The position numbers and the translations under genes were made by a program. This document shows positions 29,347-38,415 of a DNA stretch of 64,000 nt, in pieces; within the stretch, counting starts at the first letter, position 1; every line of letters begins with the position of its first letter. The DNA is from an uncultured Pelagibacteraceae bacterium (GTDB lineage Bacteria > Pseudomonadota > Alphaproteobacteria > Pelagibacterales > Pelagibacteraceae). The stretch spans positions 1 to 64,000 of the forward strand of contig CACCYQ010000001.1 of the NCBI GenBank assembly GCA_902550285.1, given 5' to 3'. The notes beneath the pieces were generated by a model. That model did not search any database, was not told where the DNA came from, and worked only from the letters and a program-made list of their open reading frames with translations.

Positions 29347-30231
29347 CTATCTTTTTATGCCTCTGTGTTTTTGAATTCTTCGACCATATTCTTGAGTAAT
29401 TCTATCAAATATTATTGCTAAAGCTACTATAGCTAAACCATTCATTAAACCTAAAGCTAGATATTGGTTTGATATCGCTCTTAAAATTGGAACACCTAGT
29501 CCTTTTACTCCTATCATTGAAGCAATAACAACCATTGCTAAAGCCATCATAATTGTTTGATTAACCCCTGCAAAAACAGTTGGTAGAGCCAAAGGTATTT
29601 GTACAGTTCTTAACTTTTGTATTTTAGTTGCCCCAAAAGCTTCACTGGCTTCTATTGTTTCTTTATCAACTTCTCTTATCCCTAAATTTGTTAATCTTAT
29701 AACCGGAGGTATTGCATAAATACAAACAGCAATTAAACCAGGAATTTTTCCTATACCAAGTAACATTAAAATTGGAATTAAATAGACGAAACTAGGAATA
29801 GTTTGCATCATATCTAAAACGGGAAGCATAGCTTTTTCAACTCTGTTTGACCTTGCCATAAGTATTCCGACAGGGATTCCAACTGCTATACACATAATTG
29901 TGCATACTGTTATTATGGCTACTGTTGCCATGCAATCTTTCCACATGCCAAAATATCCAATTAACATAAAAGCTACCACACTCCCGACGACAAGTTTCCA
30001 ACTTCTTGAACCTAACCATGCCAATATACCAAGTACCAACATTATTATTGGCCAAGGTGTTGCTAGTAATAATTTTTCTAATCTAATTAAAAAAAATAAT
30101 AATGGATCAAAAAAAGCCTCTATACCGTCGCCATATGCTCTAGAAAATTCTCTAAATGTATGATCAATCCCTTTTCTTAATTCCATTAGGGAGGTACGTT
30201 CCATTACTGGAAATTTAGTTAAAAATTCCAT
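29347..30231 (-). CDS. Glycine betaine/proline-type ABC transporter permease
   Basis: ProW/OpuAB-like; EASEAFGATKIQKLRTVQIPLALPTVFAGVNQTIMMALAM. Confidence 0.9.
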   Translation of the reverse strand: MEFLTKFPVMERTSLMELRKGIDHTFREFSRAYGDGIEAFFDPLLFFLIRLEKLLLATPWPIIMLVLGILAWLGSRSWKLVVGSVVAFMLIGYFGMWKDCMATVAIITVCTIMCIAVGIPVGILMARSNRVEKAMLPVLDMMQTIPSFVYLIPILMLLGIGKIPGLIAVCIYAIPPVIRLTNLGIREVDKETIEASEAFGATKIQKLRTVQIPLALPTVFAGVNQTIMMALAMVVIASMIGVKGLGVPILRAISNQYLALGLMNGLAIVALAIIFDRITQEYGRRIQKHRGIKR

Positions 30232-30247
30232 CTAATTCCTAAAAAAG

Positions 30248-30280
30248 TTAACGAGCCTATTTAAATTATAGGCTCGTTAA
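30248..30280 (-). terminator. Intra-operon hairpin terminator/attenuator between SBP and permease genes
   Basis: Perfect 13-bp stem TTAACGAGCCTAT-TTAAATT-ATAGGCTCGTTAA; on the minus strand it is followed by C then TTTTTT. Confidence 0.8.
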
Positions 30281-30292
30281 ACAAATTATATT

Positions 30293-31312
30293 TTAAAGAC
30301 CAGCTTTGATTTTTTTAGCAGCTGCTGAAGAAACCCATTTACTCCAAACGGCTTCATGCTGTTTTAAAAATTCAATTGCTGCATCTGAACCTTTAGCTTG
30401 GTTGTCTGCCATATATACAAGCATTCCATTCATTACTTCACCTGGGTAAGTACGTTTTTCAACATAACTTAAAGCTTCTTTTCCGCCAGTTTTAGCAAAG
30501 TTTGCTGTAACAATAGAATTAACTTCAGACTTTGTCCATGATGTTGGTTTAGGATTAGCACAATCTTGTTCAGCTAAAGTTATACAGTTATCCCAGTTAT
30601 CTCTTCCACCAAATGGAACTCCAAAATCAACTGAAATTAAACCATATTTTCCAACCATTGATGTCGGATTCCAGTAGTAACCAAACCAAGGATTTCCAGA
30701 ATCAGCTGCTTTAGATATTGTACCATCTAAACCTGCTGCAGAACCTGGATCTATTAATACCCATCCTTTTTTTTCCATTTCGAAAGCTCTGAAAAGGTTT
30801 GCATTAGCTAATTGACATCCCCATCCAGCTGGGCAACCAACAAAAGCTCCTTTAGAAGGATCTTCTTTTGATGGAAACCACTCAGGATGTTCTAGGATTT
30901 CCATTGCAGTCATACCTTTTATCTCAGGAATTTTTTTAAGAGTTCCTGGAGTTATCCACCAGCCTTCACCAAGACCAGTAATAGGTGCTCCATTTGCAAT
31001 GATTAATCTTTTCTCTGAAACAGCTTTCTTTAAAGGTGTGTAAACAGCATTAGCCCATTGTTCTGGATTCATATCTGGTTCACCTTTTTCGTCCATTGAA
31101 GTAAAAGTAGGCATAGTAGCACCTGGTATTAACTCTACTTCACAACCATATCCTTTTTCTAAAATTATTTTATCTACATTGGCCATTAATTCAGCCGATG
31201 CCCAGTTTTGTTCAGCAATAACTAATTTTCCACATCCTGCGTTAGCTACACTTGAAAAAGCACCGAATAAAAATACTGACAACATAGTAAAAAGTATTTT
31301 TCTTATTTTCAT
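30293..31312 (-). CDS. Glycine betaine/proline-type ABC transporter substrate-binding protein
   Basis: Signal peptide (MLSVFLFGAFSSVANA); OpuAC-like KLVIAEQNWASAELMANVDKIILEKGYGCEVELIPG. Confidence 0.9.
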   Translation of the reverse strand: MKIRKILFTMLSVFLFGAFSSVANAGCGKLVIAEQNWASAELMANVDKIILEKGYGCEVELIPGATMPTFTSMDEKGEPDMNPEQWANAVYTPLKKAVSEKRLIIANGAPITGLGEGWWITPGTLKKIPEIKGMTAMEILEHPEWFPSKEDPSKGAFVGCPAGWGCQLANANLFRAFEMEKKGWVLIDPGSAAGLDGTISKAADSGNPWFGYYWNPTSMVGKYGLISVDFGVPFGGRDNWDNCITLAEQDCANPKPTSWTKSEVNSIVTANFAKTGGKEALSYVEKRTYPGEVMNGMLVYMADNQAKGSDAAIEFLKQHEAVWSKWVSSAAAKKIKAGL

Positions 31313-31394
31313 TATTTCCTCTTACGTAAGTTTATTTTGTAAAAGAAAACATATTTAAGCAAAAAAATCAAATTTGATTCAACTACAGATAGAT

Positions 31395-33800
31395 TTATGA
31401 TCTCATTTTAATACCTTTTGGGTCATACAAAGGCTGTTTTATTATTGAACAATCATAAAAATCACCATTAATTTCAACTTGAAACTTTTCGTTAGATTTA
31501 CAAATTGTCTCATCTAGATACGAGTAGGCAATACTTTTCTTTACATAGTGAGCATATCCTCCTGATGTTATGTAACCAATGCTTTTTCCATCTTTCATAA
31601 CTGCTTCATTGTTAGTTACATCAATGTCTTTAGTTTCAACAATTAAAGGAGTAAGTTTTAAATTGCTTTTGTCATTTTCTGCACTTTTTTTACCAATAAA
31701 ATCTTTTTTCCAATCAATAAAAATATCTAAACCGGACTCTTTAGCAGTAAAGTCTGGTCTAAAATCTAATGTCCAAGCACCCCAACTTTTTTCTAGTCTC
31801 ATCGACATTAAAGCTCTTCCACCGAATGGTTTTAAATTGAATTCTTTTCCTGCATTTTCTATTTCCTCATAAAGCTTCAATTGAAAATGAGGAGCAACAT
31901 AAATTTCGTATCCCAGCTCTCCAGTAAATGAAATTCTATTTACTATTGCAGGTACACCTGCAACAAACATTCTTTTTGTATCTCTAAATTTAAAATTATC
32001 ATTAGAAACATCTTCTCTAACTAATTTTTGAAGCAAATCTCTTGATTTAGGGCCGGCAATTGAAATTCCATGAAAATCATCCGATTTATTTATATATTTA
32101 ACATTAAATTTACTTATATGGCTTTCAAACCATCTTCTATGCATTTCTTGTGCAGCACCAGAACCAAAAATCATAAATTCATTTTCATCAAGACATGCAA
32201 CAGTTAAATCTCCGTATAATTTTCCTCTGTAAGTAAGCATTGGACTTAAGGAAATCCTTCCCTGCTTTGGTAGTTTTCCAGCTAAAATATGATCTAAAAA
32301 TTTTCTGGCTTCTGGACCTTTAAATTCGTGTTTTGAAAAGTTTGCTACCTCAATAGCTCCTACATTTTCTCTTACATTTTGAACTTCTTTTGAGACATAA
32401 TCATGAGATCTTGATCTTTTAATTGTTGGCTCTTCATGAGCATCCTCTTTATTATTTGCAAACCACAAGACATTTTCTAGTCCAAAACTATCGCCCATAA
32501 CTGCTCCTTTTGATACGAAACGATCATAAAGAGCTGTAGTTTTTTGTTTTCTACCTTTTGGTAAAGTTTCATTAGGAAAGGTCATAATAAATCTTCTTTC
32601 ATAATTTTCTGAAGATTTAATTGTTCCATATTCAGGAGATGCATAATCTCCAAATCTTGCAATATCCATTGCCCAAACATCAATTGATGGTTCTCCGTCG
32701 ATTATCCATTCAGCAATACATTTTCCAACACCACCACCTTGACAGAACCCTGCCATAACACCAACTGCAACCCAATAGTTCTTCATACCAGGCACGGGTC
32801 CAATTAGAGGACTACCATCTGGACCAAATGTAAAAGGGCCGTTTACAATGTTTTTAATACCTGCTTTTTCTAAAGCTGGCATTCTTTCAAAACCAATTGC
32901 TAGCCTGTCTTGTATATTATCTAGCTTTGGTTCTAAAAGTTCATGGCCAAAATTCATTGGTGTACCATTTACTTTCCATGGAGTAGATTTTGGTTCATAA
33001 GTTCCAAGCAACATTCCTTTGCCTTCTTGTCTAAAATATATATTTCCTTCAAAGTCTGTTCCTATTGGTAATCGTTGATCACCCATTGCTTCTATTTCTG
33101 GAATAGCTTCTGTAATTAAATAATGATGCTCCATTGGTTGAACAGGTAAATTCAATCCCGCTAATTTACCGACTTCTCTTGCCCACAAACCTCCAGCATT
33201 AATAACTATTTCTGCATTAATATTTCCTTTGTCAGTAATTACTTCCCAAGTTCCATCATTTTTTTGTTTAGTATCTTTAACAGTTGTATGAGTATAATAT
33301 TTTCCTCCGTGCACTTTTGCAGCTTTGGCAAAAGCATAGGTTACTCCAGATGGGTCAACTTCACCATCAATTGGATCCCATAATGCTAAAAGATATCTTT
33401 TAGGATCGATCAATGGATTTTTCTTTTTAACTTCTTCTAGAGAAATAAATTCTTGATCAAGACCCATGTATCTTGCTTTTGATCTTTCTCTTTTTAAATA
33501 GTCAGCCCAAACTTCATTAGAAGCTAAATAAAAACCTCCACTTGGTTTAAATCCAATTGCGTGTCCAGACTCTTTTTCAATTTCTTTATAAAGGCCAATA
33601 GTATAAGCCATCATTCTTGAAATGTTTGGATCAGAAGAAATTACGTGAACATTTCCTGCGGCATGCCAAGAAGAGCCAGAAGTTAATTCGTTTCTCTCTA
33701 AAAGAATACAATCTTTTAAACCGAATTTAGATAGATGATAAAGTATAGAACAACCAACTACACCACCACCTATTACAACTACTTTGGCATGTTTTTCCAT
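31395..33800 (-). CDS. Dimethylglycine dehydrogenase-like FAD + GcvT-domain oxidoreductase
   Basis: VVVIGGGVVGCSILYHLSKFG; LTSGSSWHAAGNVH (likely flavinylation His region); C-terminal GcvT domain; adjacent to BHMT. Confidence 0.88.
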   Translation of the reverse strand: MEKHAKVVVIGGGVVGCSILYHLSKFGLKDCILLERNELTSGSSWHAAGNVHVISSDPNISRMMAYTIGLYKEIEKESGHAIGFKPSGGFYLASNEVWADYLKRERSKARYMGLDQEFISLEEVKKKNPLIDPKRYLLALWDPIDGEVDPSGVTYAFAKAAKVHGGKYYTHTTVKDTKQKNDGTWEVITDKGNINAEIVINAGGLWAREVGKLAGLNLPVQPMEHHYLITEAIPEIEAMGDQRLPIGTDFEGNIYFRQEGKGMLLGTYEPKSTPWKVNGTPMNFGHELLEPKLDNIQDRLAIGFERMPALEKAGIKNIVNGPFTFGPDGSPLIGPVPGMKNYWVAVGVMAGFCQGGGVGKCIAEWIIDGEPSIDVWAMDIARFGDYASPEYGTIKSSENYERRFIMTFPNETLPKGRKQKTTALYDRFVSKGAVMGDSFGLENVLWFANNKEDAHEEPTIKRSRSHDYVSKEVQNVRENVGAIEVANFSKHEFKGPEARKFLDHILAGKLPKQGRISLSPMLTYRGKLYGDLTVACLDENEFMIFGSGAAQEMHRRWFESHISKFNVKYINKSDDFHGISIAGPKSRDLLQKLVREDVSNDNFKFRDTKRMFVAGVPAIVNRISFTGELGYEIYVAPHFQLKLYEEIENAGKEFNLKPFGGRALMSMRLEKSWGAWTLDFRPDFTAKESGLDIFIDWKKDFIGKKSAENDKSNLKLTPLIVETKDIDVTNNEAVMKDGKSIGYITSGGYAHYVKKSIAYSYLDETICKSNEKFQVEINGDFYDCSIIKQPLYDPKGIKMRS

Positions 33801-33809
33801 TACAGAATA

Positions 33810-34856
33810 TTATAAAGTTTTTGCTGCGTCTGTGTTGTGTTTTTTTAAACTTGAATCAGTTCCATGTGCATAGTGCTTAGACATATCCGGGTAGTACTTA
33901 TATGAAATAGGTTTTCTGCCCAACGCAACTGCCATTTCTCTAACATGGTGAGGTTCTGCTCCACAACATATTCCTATAAAATTAATTTTTTTTTCTGCAC
34001 ATTCTTTTGCAAATTCTGCCATTTCAAATCTATTACAATACAAATTGTCTAATGCAACAGGGAAGGCATTTCCACCAGGTATGCAGTCACAACCATCATC
34101 AATCTGATTTAAAAAACCAGGATTTTTTTCTGTAGTTCTATAAGGAACAGGTAGTGCAGCAACATGACAAGAAACTGCTTTTCTTATTTCTGGTAAAAGT
34201 TTCATTGTCATTTTTGGACCCCTGAAGCAATTTAAACCAACAACATCAGCTCCGTTATCTTCTAGTATTTTGCACGCTTCTCCAGGTGAAGTTCCTTCTC
34301 TTGTTTTACCATCTCTTCTAAAAGCATAATTACAAACGGCTATTAAACCTGCATCTTTAATAACTTTAAGTGCAATTTTTAATTCTTCTACCCAAGTTAT
34401 TGTTTCAGCAATAACAAAATCAACTCCTGCTTCTTTTGCCCAACCAACTTGTTCTTCAAACATTTTTTGACACTCAATATTGCTTTTTTTATCGTTTGGA
34501 TCATATAAATTTGTATTAGCTACATTTCCTGCTACCAACAGATCAAGATCTTTAAATTCATCTCTTGCATCTTTGGCAATTTTTAAAGCATTTTTTTGTA
34601 GTGGTTCAAGAAGATTTTCTTTTCCAATTATTCTAAGTTTTTCTCTATGTCCGTAATAAGTAAATGCTTGAACAACTTCACTTCCCGATCTTATAAATTC
34701 TCTGTGCAATTGTGAAACTACTTCTGGATGCTCTAAAACTACTTCAGGTACAAAAGCCCCAGCTTGTAAATAACCTCTTCTTTCCATTGCAAAAAGATAA
34801 CCTTCTGCACAAAGGACAGGTCCGTTATTAAGCCTTTCAATTAAATTTTTTCCCAT
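33810..34856 (-). CDS. bhmT: Betaine--homocysteine S-methyltransferase
   Basis: Zn ligands in GLNCFRGP and GICCGAEPHHVREMA; EVVQAFTYYGHREKL. Confidence 0.9.
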   Translation of the reverse strand: MGKNLIERLNNGPVLCAEGYLFAMERRGYLQAGAFVPEVVLEHPEVVSQLHREFIRSGSEVVQAFTYYGHREKLRIIGKENLLEPLQKNALKIAKDARDEFKDLDLLVAGNVANTNLYDPNDKKSNIECQKMFEEQVGWAKEAGVDFVIAETITWVEELKIALKVIKDAGLIAVCNYAFRRDGKTREGTSPGEACKILEDNGADVVGLNCFRGPKMTMKLLPEIRKAVSCHVAALPVPYRTTEKNPGFLNQIDDGCDCIPGGNAFPVALDNLYCNRFEMAEFAKECAEKKINFIGICCGAEPHHVREMAVALGRKPISYKYYPDMSKHYAHGTDSSLKKHNTDAAKTL

Positions 34857-34945
34857 AAGCTTTTCCTTTTTTTTAATAGCTAATCATATTTTTATTCATT
34901 TTAAAATATATTTGTGAAGTTCAATTTTTACTGGTAGCCTTTAGA

Positions 34946-35575
34946 ATGGCACAAAAAGACGTAGGAAATAAAATACCAATATACAAATTAAAAAAAACCG
35001 ATGAGGTAATGAAATATTACGATGAATGGGGAGAAGGTAATAAATATGACAAAGATATGGTTGACTGGAATTATACAGGACCAAAGGAAACATCGGAGGT
35101 ATTGGTTAAACATCAGAAAAATAAGGATGCTAAAATTTATGATGCTGGTTGTGGCACTGGATTAGTAGGTGTTGAACTTAAGAAGTATGGTTTTTCAAAT
35201 TTTTATGGCGCAGATCTTTCACAAAAACTTTTAGATCTAGTTCCAAAAGATCTTTATCAAAAGTTAGATAAAGTTGATTTAAATAAAACAATACAAGAGA
35301 AAGATAACTATTTTGATGTTGTTATGTGTGTAGGCACTTTTACTTTTGGACATGTAAAACCTCCAGCTTTAGATGAATTTATAAGGATTACAAAAAACAA
35401 AGGATTAATTTGTTTTACAATAAATGAAGGTATTCATGAAGAATATGGTTTTGATAAAAAAATAGACCAACTCAAAAAAGATAATAAATGGAAAGAAATA
35501 GAATTTTTTAAATCAAATTATATAGCAAGCAAAGATGTAAATGCTTGGCTTGGCCTTTACGAGGTTATCAAGTAG
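34946..35575 (+). CDS. Class I SAM-dependent methyltransferase
   Basis: Motif I IYDAGCGTGLVGVELKKYG, DVVMCVGTFTFGHV. Confidence 0.85.
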   Translation: MAQKDVGNKIPIYKLKKTDEVMKYYDEWGEGNKYDKDMVDWNYTGPKETSEVLVKHQKNKDAKIYDAGCGTGLVGVELKKYGFSNFYGADLSQKLLDLVPKDLYQKLDKVDLNKTIQEKDNYFDVVMCVGTFTFGHVKPPALDEFIRITKNKGLICFTINEGIHEEYGFDKKIDQLKKDNKWKEIEFFKSNYIASKDVNAWLGLYEVIK

Positions 35576-36750
35576 TGTCAGAAGTATATAACATCATAGA
35601 AAAGAAAAAGTTAGATGTTGTAAGCAATCCAATAGAAAAATCACATGGTCTTCCAAATGAATGTTATACAAGTGAAAAATATACTCAACTAGAAAGAAAA
35701 AAACTATTTGAAGATAAATGGGTTGTTATAGGTGTAGCAAGCTCATTACCAAATAAAGGCGATGCAAAACCTTTTGATCTATTAGGTATTCCAATAATAA
35801 TTTTAAGAGATAAAAAAAATAAAATACGAGTTTTTCACAATGTTTGTAGTCATAGAGGATACAAAATTTTACAAAAAAGCTGCAAAATTAAAAATCTTAT
35901 AAGATGCCCATATCATTCTTGGTCCTATGATACGAGTGGCAAACTAATTGCAACTCCACATTTAGGAGGAATGAATAAACATGAATGTAAAAAATTTGAT
36001 AAATCTAAAAGTAATTTGAAAGAAATTAGATCAAGTGTTTGGTTGGATATGATATTTATAAACATTAGTGAAAATGAAATTTCATTTGAAAAATACATCA
36101 AACCCTTAAGTGATAGATGGGAACAGTTTTGGCCTAAAAAGGATAGAAAACTAATGGTTTATTCAAATGATTTTGGATATTTTAATTTAAATGCAAAATG
36201 TAATTGGAAATTTGCAATAGAAAATTATTGTGAAAGTTATCATTTGCCATGGGTGCATCCTGGTTTAAATTCTTATTCGAAAATTAGTGATCACTATCAT
36301 ATTCAAGGATTACCCAATCGTTTTGCAGGACAAGGTACTAAAGTTTATAATCCAAAACTTAAGGGAAAAGAAAAATTTCCTTGTTTTCCAAACTGGCCTA
36401 AAGATAAAGAACATATTGCAGAGTATGTAGCTTTATTTCCTAATGTTATGTTAGGTATTCATAAGGATCATTTTTATGCATACTGGCTTGAGCCAGTGGA
36501 TCATAAATTTACTAAAGAACATATGGAGATTTATTATGTGGGAGAAAAAGCCGCTAATTCACAAAAATATAAATCTTTAAGAAAACAGAATCACAAACTT
36601 TGGAAAAGTGTTCAAATTGAAGATGTTGGCATAATTGAAGGTATGCAAGAAGGAAGAAATTCACCATCTTATAATGGTGGAAATTTTTCACCAGTTATGG
36701 ATAATCCAACTCATCACTTTCACAAATGGGTTGCTACAAATATAGTTTAA
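35575..36750 (+). CDS. Rieske-type aromatic-ring-hydroxylating/choline-monooxygenase-like oxygenase, alpha subunit
   Basis: Rieske CSHRG...CPYHSW; mononuclear Fe site ENYCESYHLPWVH. Likely GTG start in TAGTG overlapping the methyltransferase stop (ORF extends to 35545). Confidence 0.88.
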   Translation: MSEVYNIIEKKKLDVVSNPIEKSHGLPNECYTSEKYTQLERKKLFEDKWVVIGVASSLPNKGDAKPFDLLGIPIIILRDKKNKIRVFHNVCSHRGYKILQKSCKIKNLIRCPYHSWSYDTSGKLIATPHLGGMNKHECKKFDKSKSNLKEIRSSVWLDMIFINISENEISFEKYIKPLSDRWEQFWPKKDRKLMVYSNDFGYFNLNAKCNWKFAIENYCESYHLPWVHPGLNSYSKISDHYHIQGLPNRFAGQGTKVYNPKLKGKEKFPCFPNWPKDKEHIAEYVALFPNVMLGIHKDHFYAYWLEPVDHKFTKEHMEIYYVGEKAANSQKYKSLRKQNHKLWKSVQIEDVGIIEGMQEGRNSPSYNGGNFSPVMDNPTHHFHKWVATNIV

Positions 36751-36751
36751 C

Positions 36752-37990
36752 ATGAAATTTAAAAGAAAGATTAATCCTGATTTAAAACCTAAAACAAATT
36801 TCATTACCAAAAAAAGATTAAGAGAAGATGAAATTAATTTTGATAAACTTAGATCTTACAGACTAGATAGAGTTAAAAAAGAATTAGAAAAAAATAATTT
36901 AGAGGCCTGTATATTATTTGATCCAGTTAACATCAGGTATGCATTAGATACCGTAAACATGAGCGTTTATAATATGCATAATCTTACACGATACTGCTTT
37001 ATCCCGGTGAGCGGACCAGCAATACTTTATGAGTATTTTAATTGTGAAATACTATCCAAGCATTTAAATTTAATTGATGAAATAAGACCAGCAATAACAT
37101 GGGATTATTTTAGCAATGGTGATCAAGCAAGTTCACAATTAAAGAAATGGATTAATGAAGTTAAGGAATTATCAAATTCTTATTTTAAAAGTAAAAAAAT
37201 AGCAATCGATGTTATTAATGGCCCTGCAGTAACTGCATTAAATCAAGAAAACATTAAAGTTGTTGATGCTAAATTAATTTTAGAACAAGCAAGAGTCATT
37301 AAATCTCCTGAGGAATTAAAATGTATGAAGGCAGCAATAGATGTTGCTGAAATTGGTGTAACTAAAATGCGTAATGAATTAAAAGCTGGTATGACCGAAG
37401 ATGAACTTTGGTCAATTTTACACAAAACTAATATCGAACATGGTGGAGAATGGATTGAGTGTAGAATTTTATCTTCTGGTGAAAGAACAAACCCATGGAT
37501 GCAAGAAAGCAGCAATAAAGTAATTCAAAAAGGTGAAATAGTATCTTTTGATACGGATATGGTTGGTCCTTACGGATATTGTGCGGATATATCGAGAGCA
37601 TTTGTAGAAGGACATAAATTTAATGACGATCAAAAAAAATTATATCAAATGGCTGTTGAGCAAATTAATCATAATTATAGATTAATAAAATCTGGAACAT
37701 CTTTTAAAGAATTTACTGAAAAATCTTGGAAACTTCCTGAAGAATATTATGGCAATAGATATTCGTGCATGCTCCATGGAATTGGCCTTTGTGATGAATG
37801 GCCACAAATAAAATATCCAACTGATGGTGGACAAAGAGAAGGTCATTTTGAAAAAAATATGACCATCACACTTGAGAGTTATATCGGCAAAGTTGGAGGT
37901 AAAGAAGGGATTAAGCTTGAACAACAGTACTTAGTAAGCGAGAATAACCTTGAACTTATGTCCCATCATCCTTTAGAAGATATCAAATGA
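36752..37990 (+). CDS. M24-fold protein resembling DMSP lyase DddP
   Basis: Creatinase/M24 fold; ILSSGERTNPWMQES, FDTDMVGPYGYCADIS, YSCMLHGIGLCDEWP, LESYIGKVGGKEGIKLE align with the DddP metal/catalytic residue spacing I recall. Confidence 0.75.
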   Translation: MKFKRKINPDLKPKTNFITKKRLREDEINFDKLRSYRLDRVKKELEKNNLEACILFDPVNIRYALDTVNMSVYNMHNLTRYCFIPVSGPAILYEYFNCEILSKHLNLIDEIRPAITWDYFSNGDQASSQLKKWINEVKELSNSYFKSKKIAIDVINGPAVTALNQENIKVVDAKLILEQARVIKSPEELKCMKAAIDVAEIGVTKMRNELKAGMTEDELWSILHKTNIEHGGEWIECRILSSGERTNPWMQESSNKVIQKGEIVSFDTDMVGPYGYCADISRAFVEGHKFNDDQKKLYQMAVEQINHNYRLIKSGTSFKEFTEKSWKLPEEYYGNRYSCMLHGIGLCDEWPQIKYPTDGGQREGHFEKNMTITLESYIGKVGGKEGIKLEQQYLVSENNLELMSHHPLEDIK

Positions 37991-38403
37991 AAATAATTTT
38001 AGTTATGGGATTACCTGGTGCAGGCAAAACGACTTTAGCAAATGAGTTAGCTAAATTAATAAAAGCAAAAAGATTAAACGCAGATGAGGTTAGAAAAGCT
38101 GCTAATGATTGGGACTTTTCTGAAGAAGGCAGAACAAGACAATCTAAAAGAATGTCAGATGCAGCAATAAAAATGAAAAGTGAAGGCAATAATGTAATAG
38201 CCGATTTTATATGTCCAACACCTGAAGCAAGAAAATTATTTCCAGCAGACTATGTTGTTTGGGTAGATACTATCCAAAAAGGTAGATTTGAAGATACCAA
38301 TCAAATGTTCGTAAAACCTGAAAAATATGACTTTCATGTTACTTCCCAAGACGCTCAAAATTGGGCACAAAAAATATTTGAAGAAATAAAAAAAATTTTA
38401 TAA
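37987..38403 (+). CDS. P-loop kinase, adenylylsulfate-kinase-like/AAA_33
   Basis: Walker A GLPGAGKTTLA; ATGA overlap with the M24 gene; ADFICPTPEARKLF. Confidence 0.8.
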   Translation: MKIILVMGLPGAGKTTLANELAKLIKAKRLNADEVRKAANDWDFSEEGRTRQSKRMSDAAIKMKSEGNNVIADFICPTPEARKLFPADYVVWVDTIQKGRFEDTNQMFVKPEKYDFHVTSQDAQNWAQKIFEEIKKIL

Positions 38404-38415
38404 CTAATATTTTTT

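Noticed and set aside
34857-34945. SAM-type (SAM-II/SAM-V) riboswitch in the bhmT upstream region
   Set aside because: Region is short, AT-rich and has no convincing conserved core or pseudoknot by eye; needs an Infernal/Rfam search.
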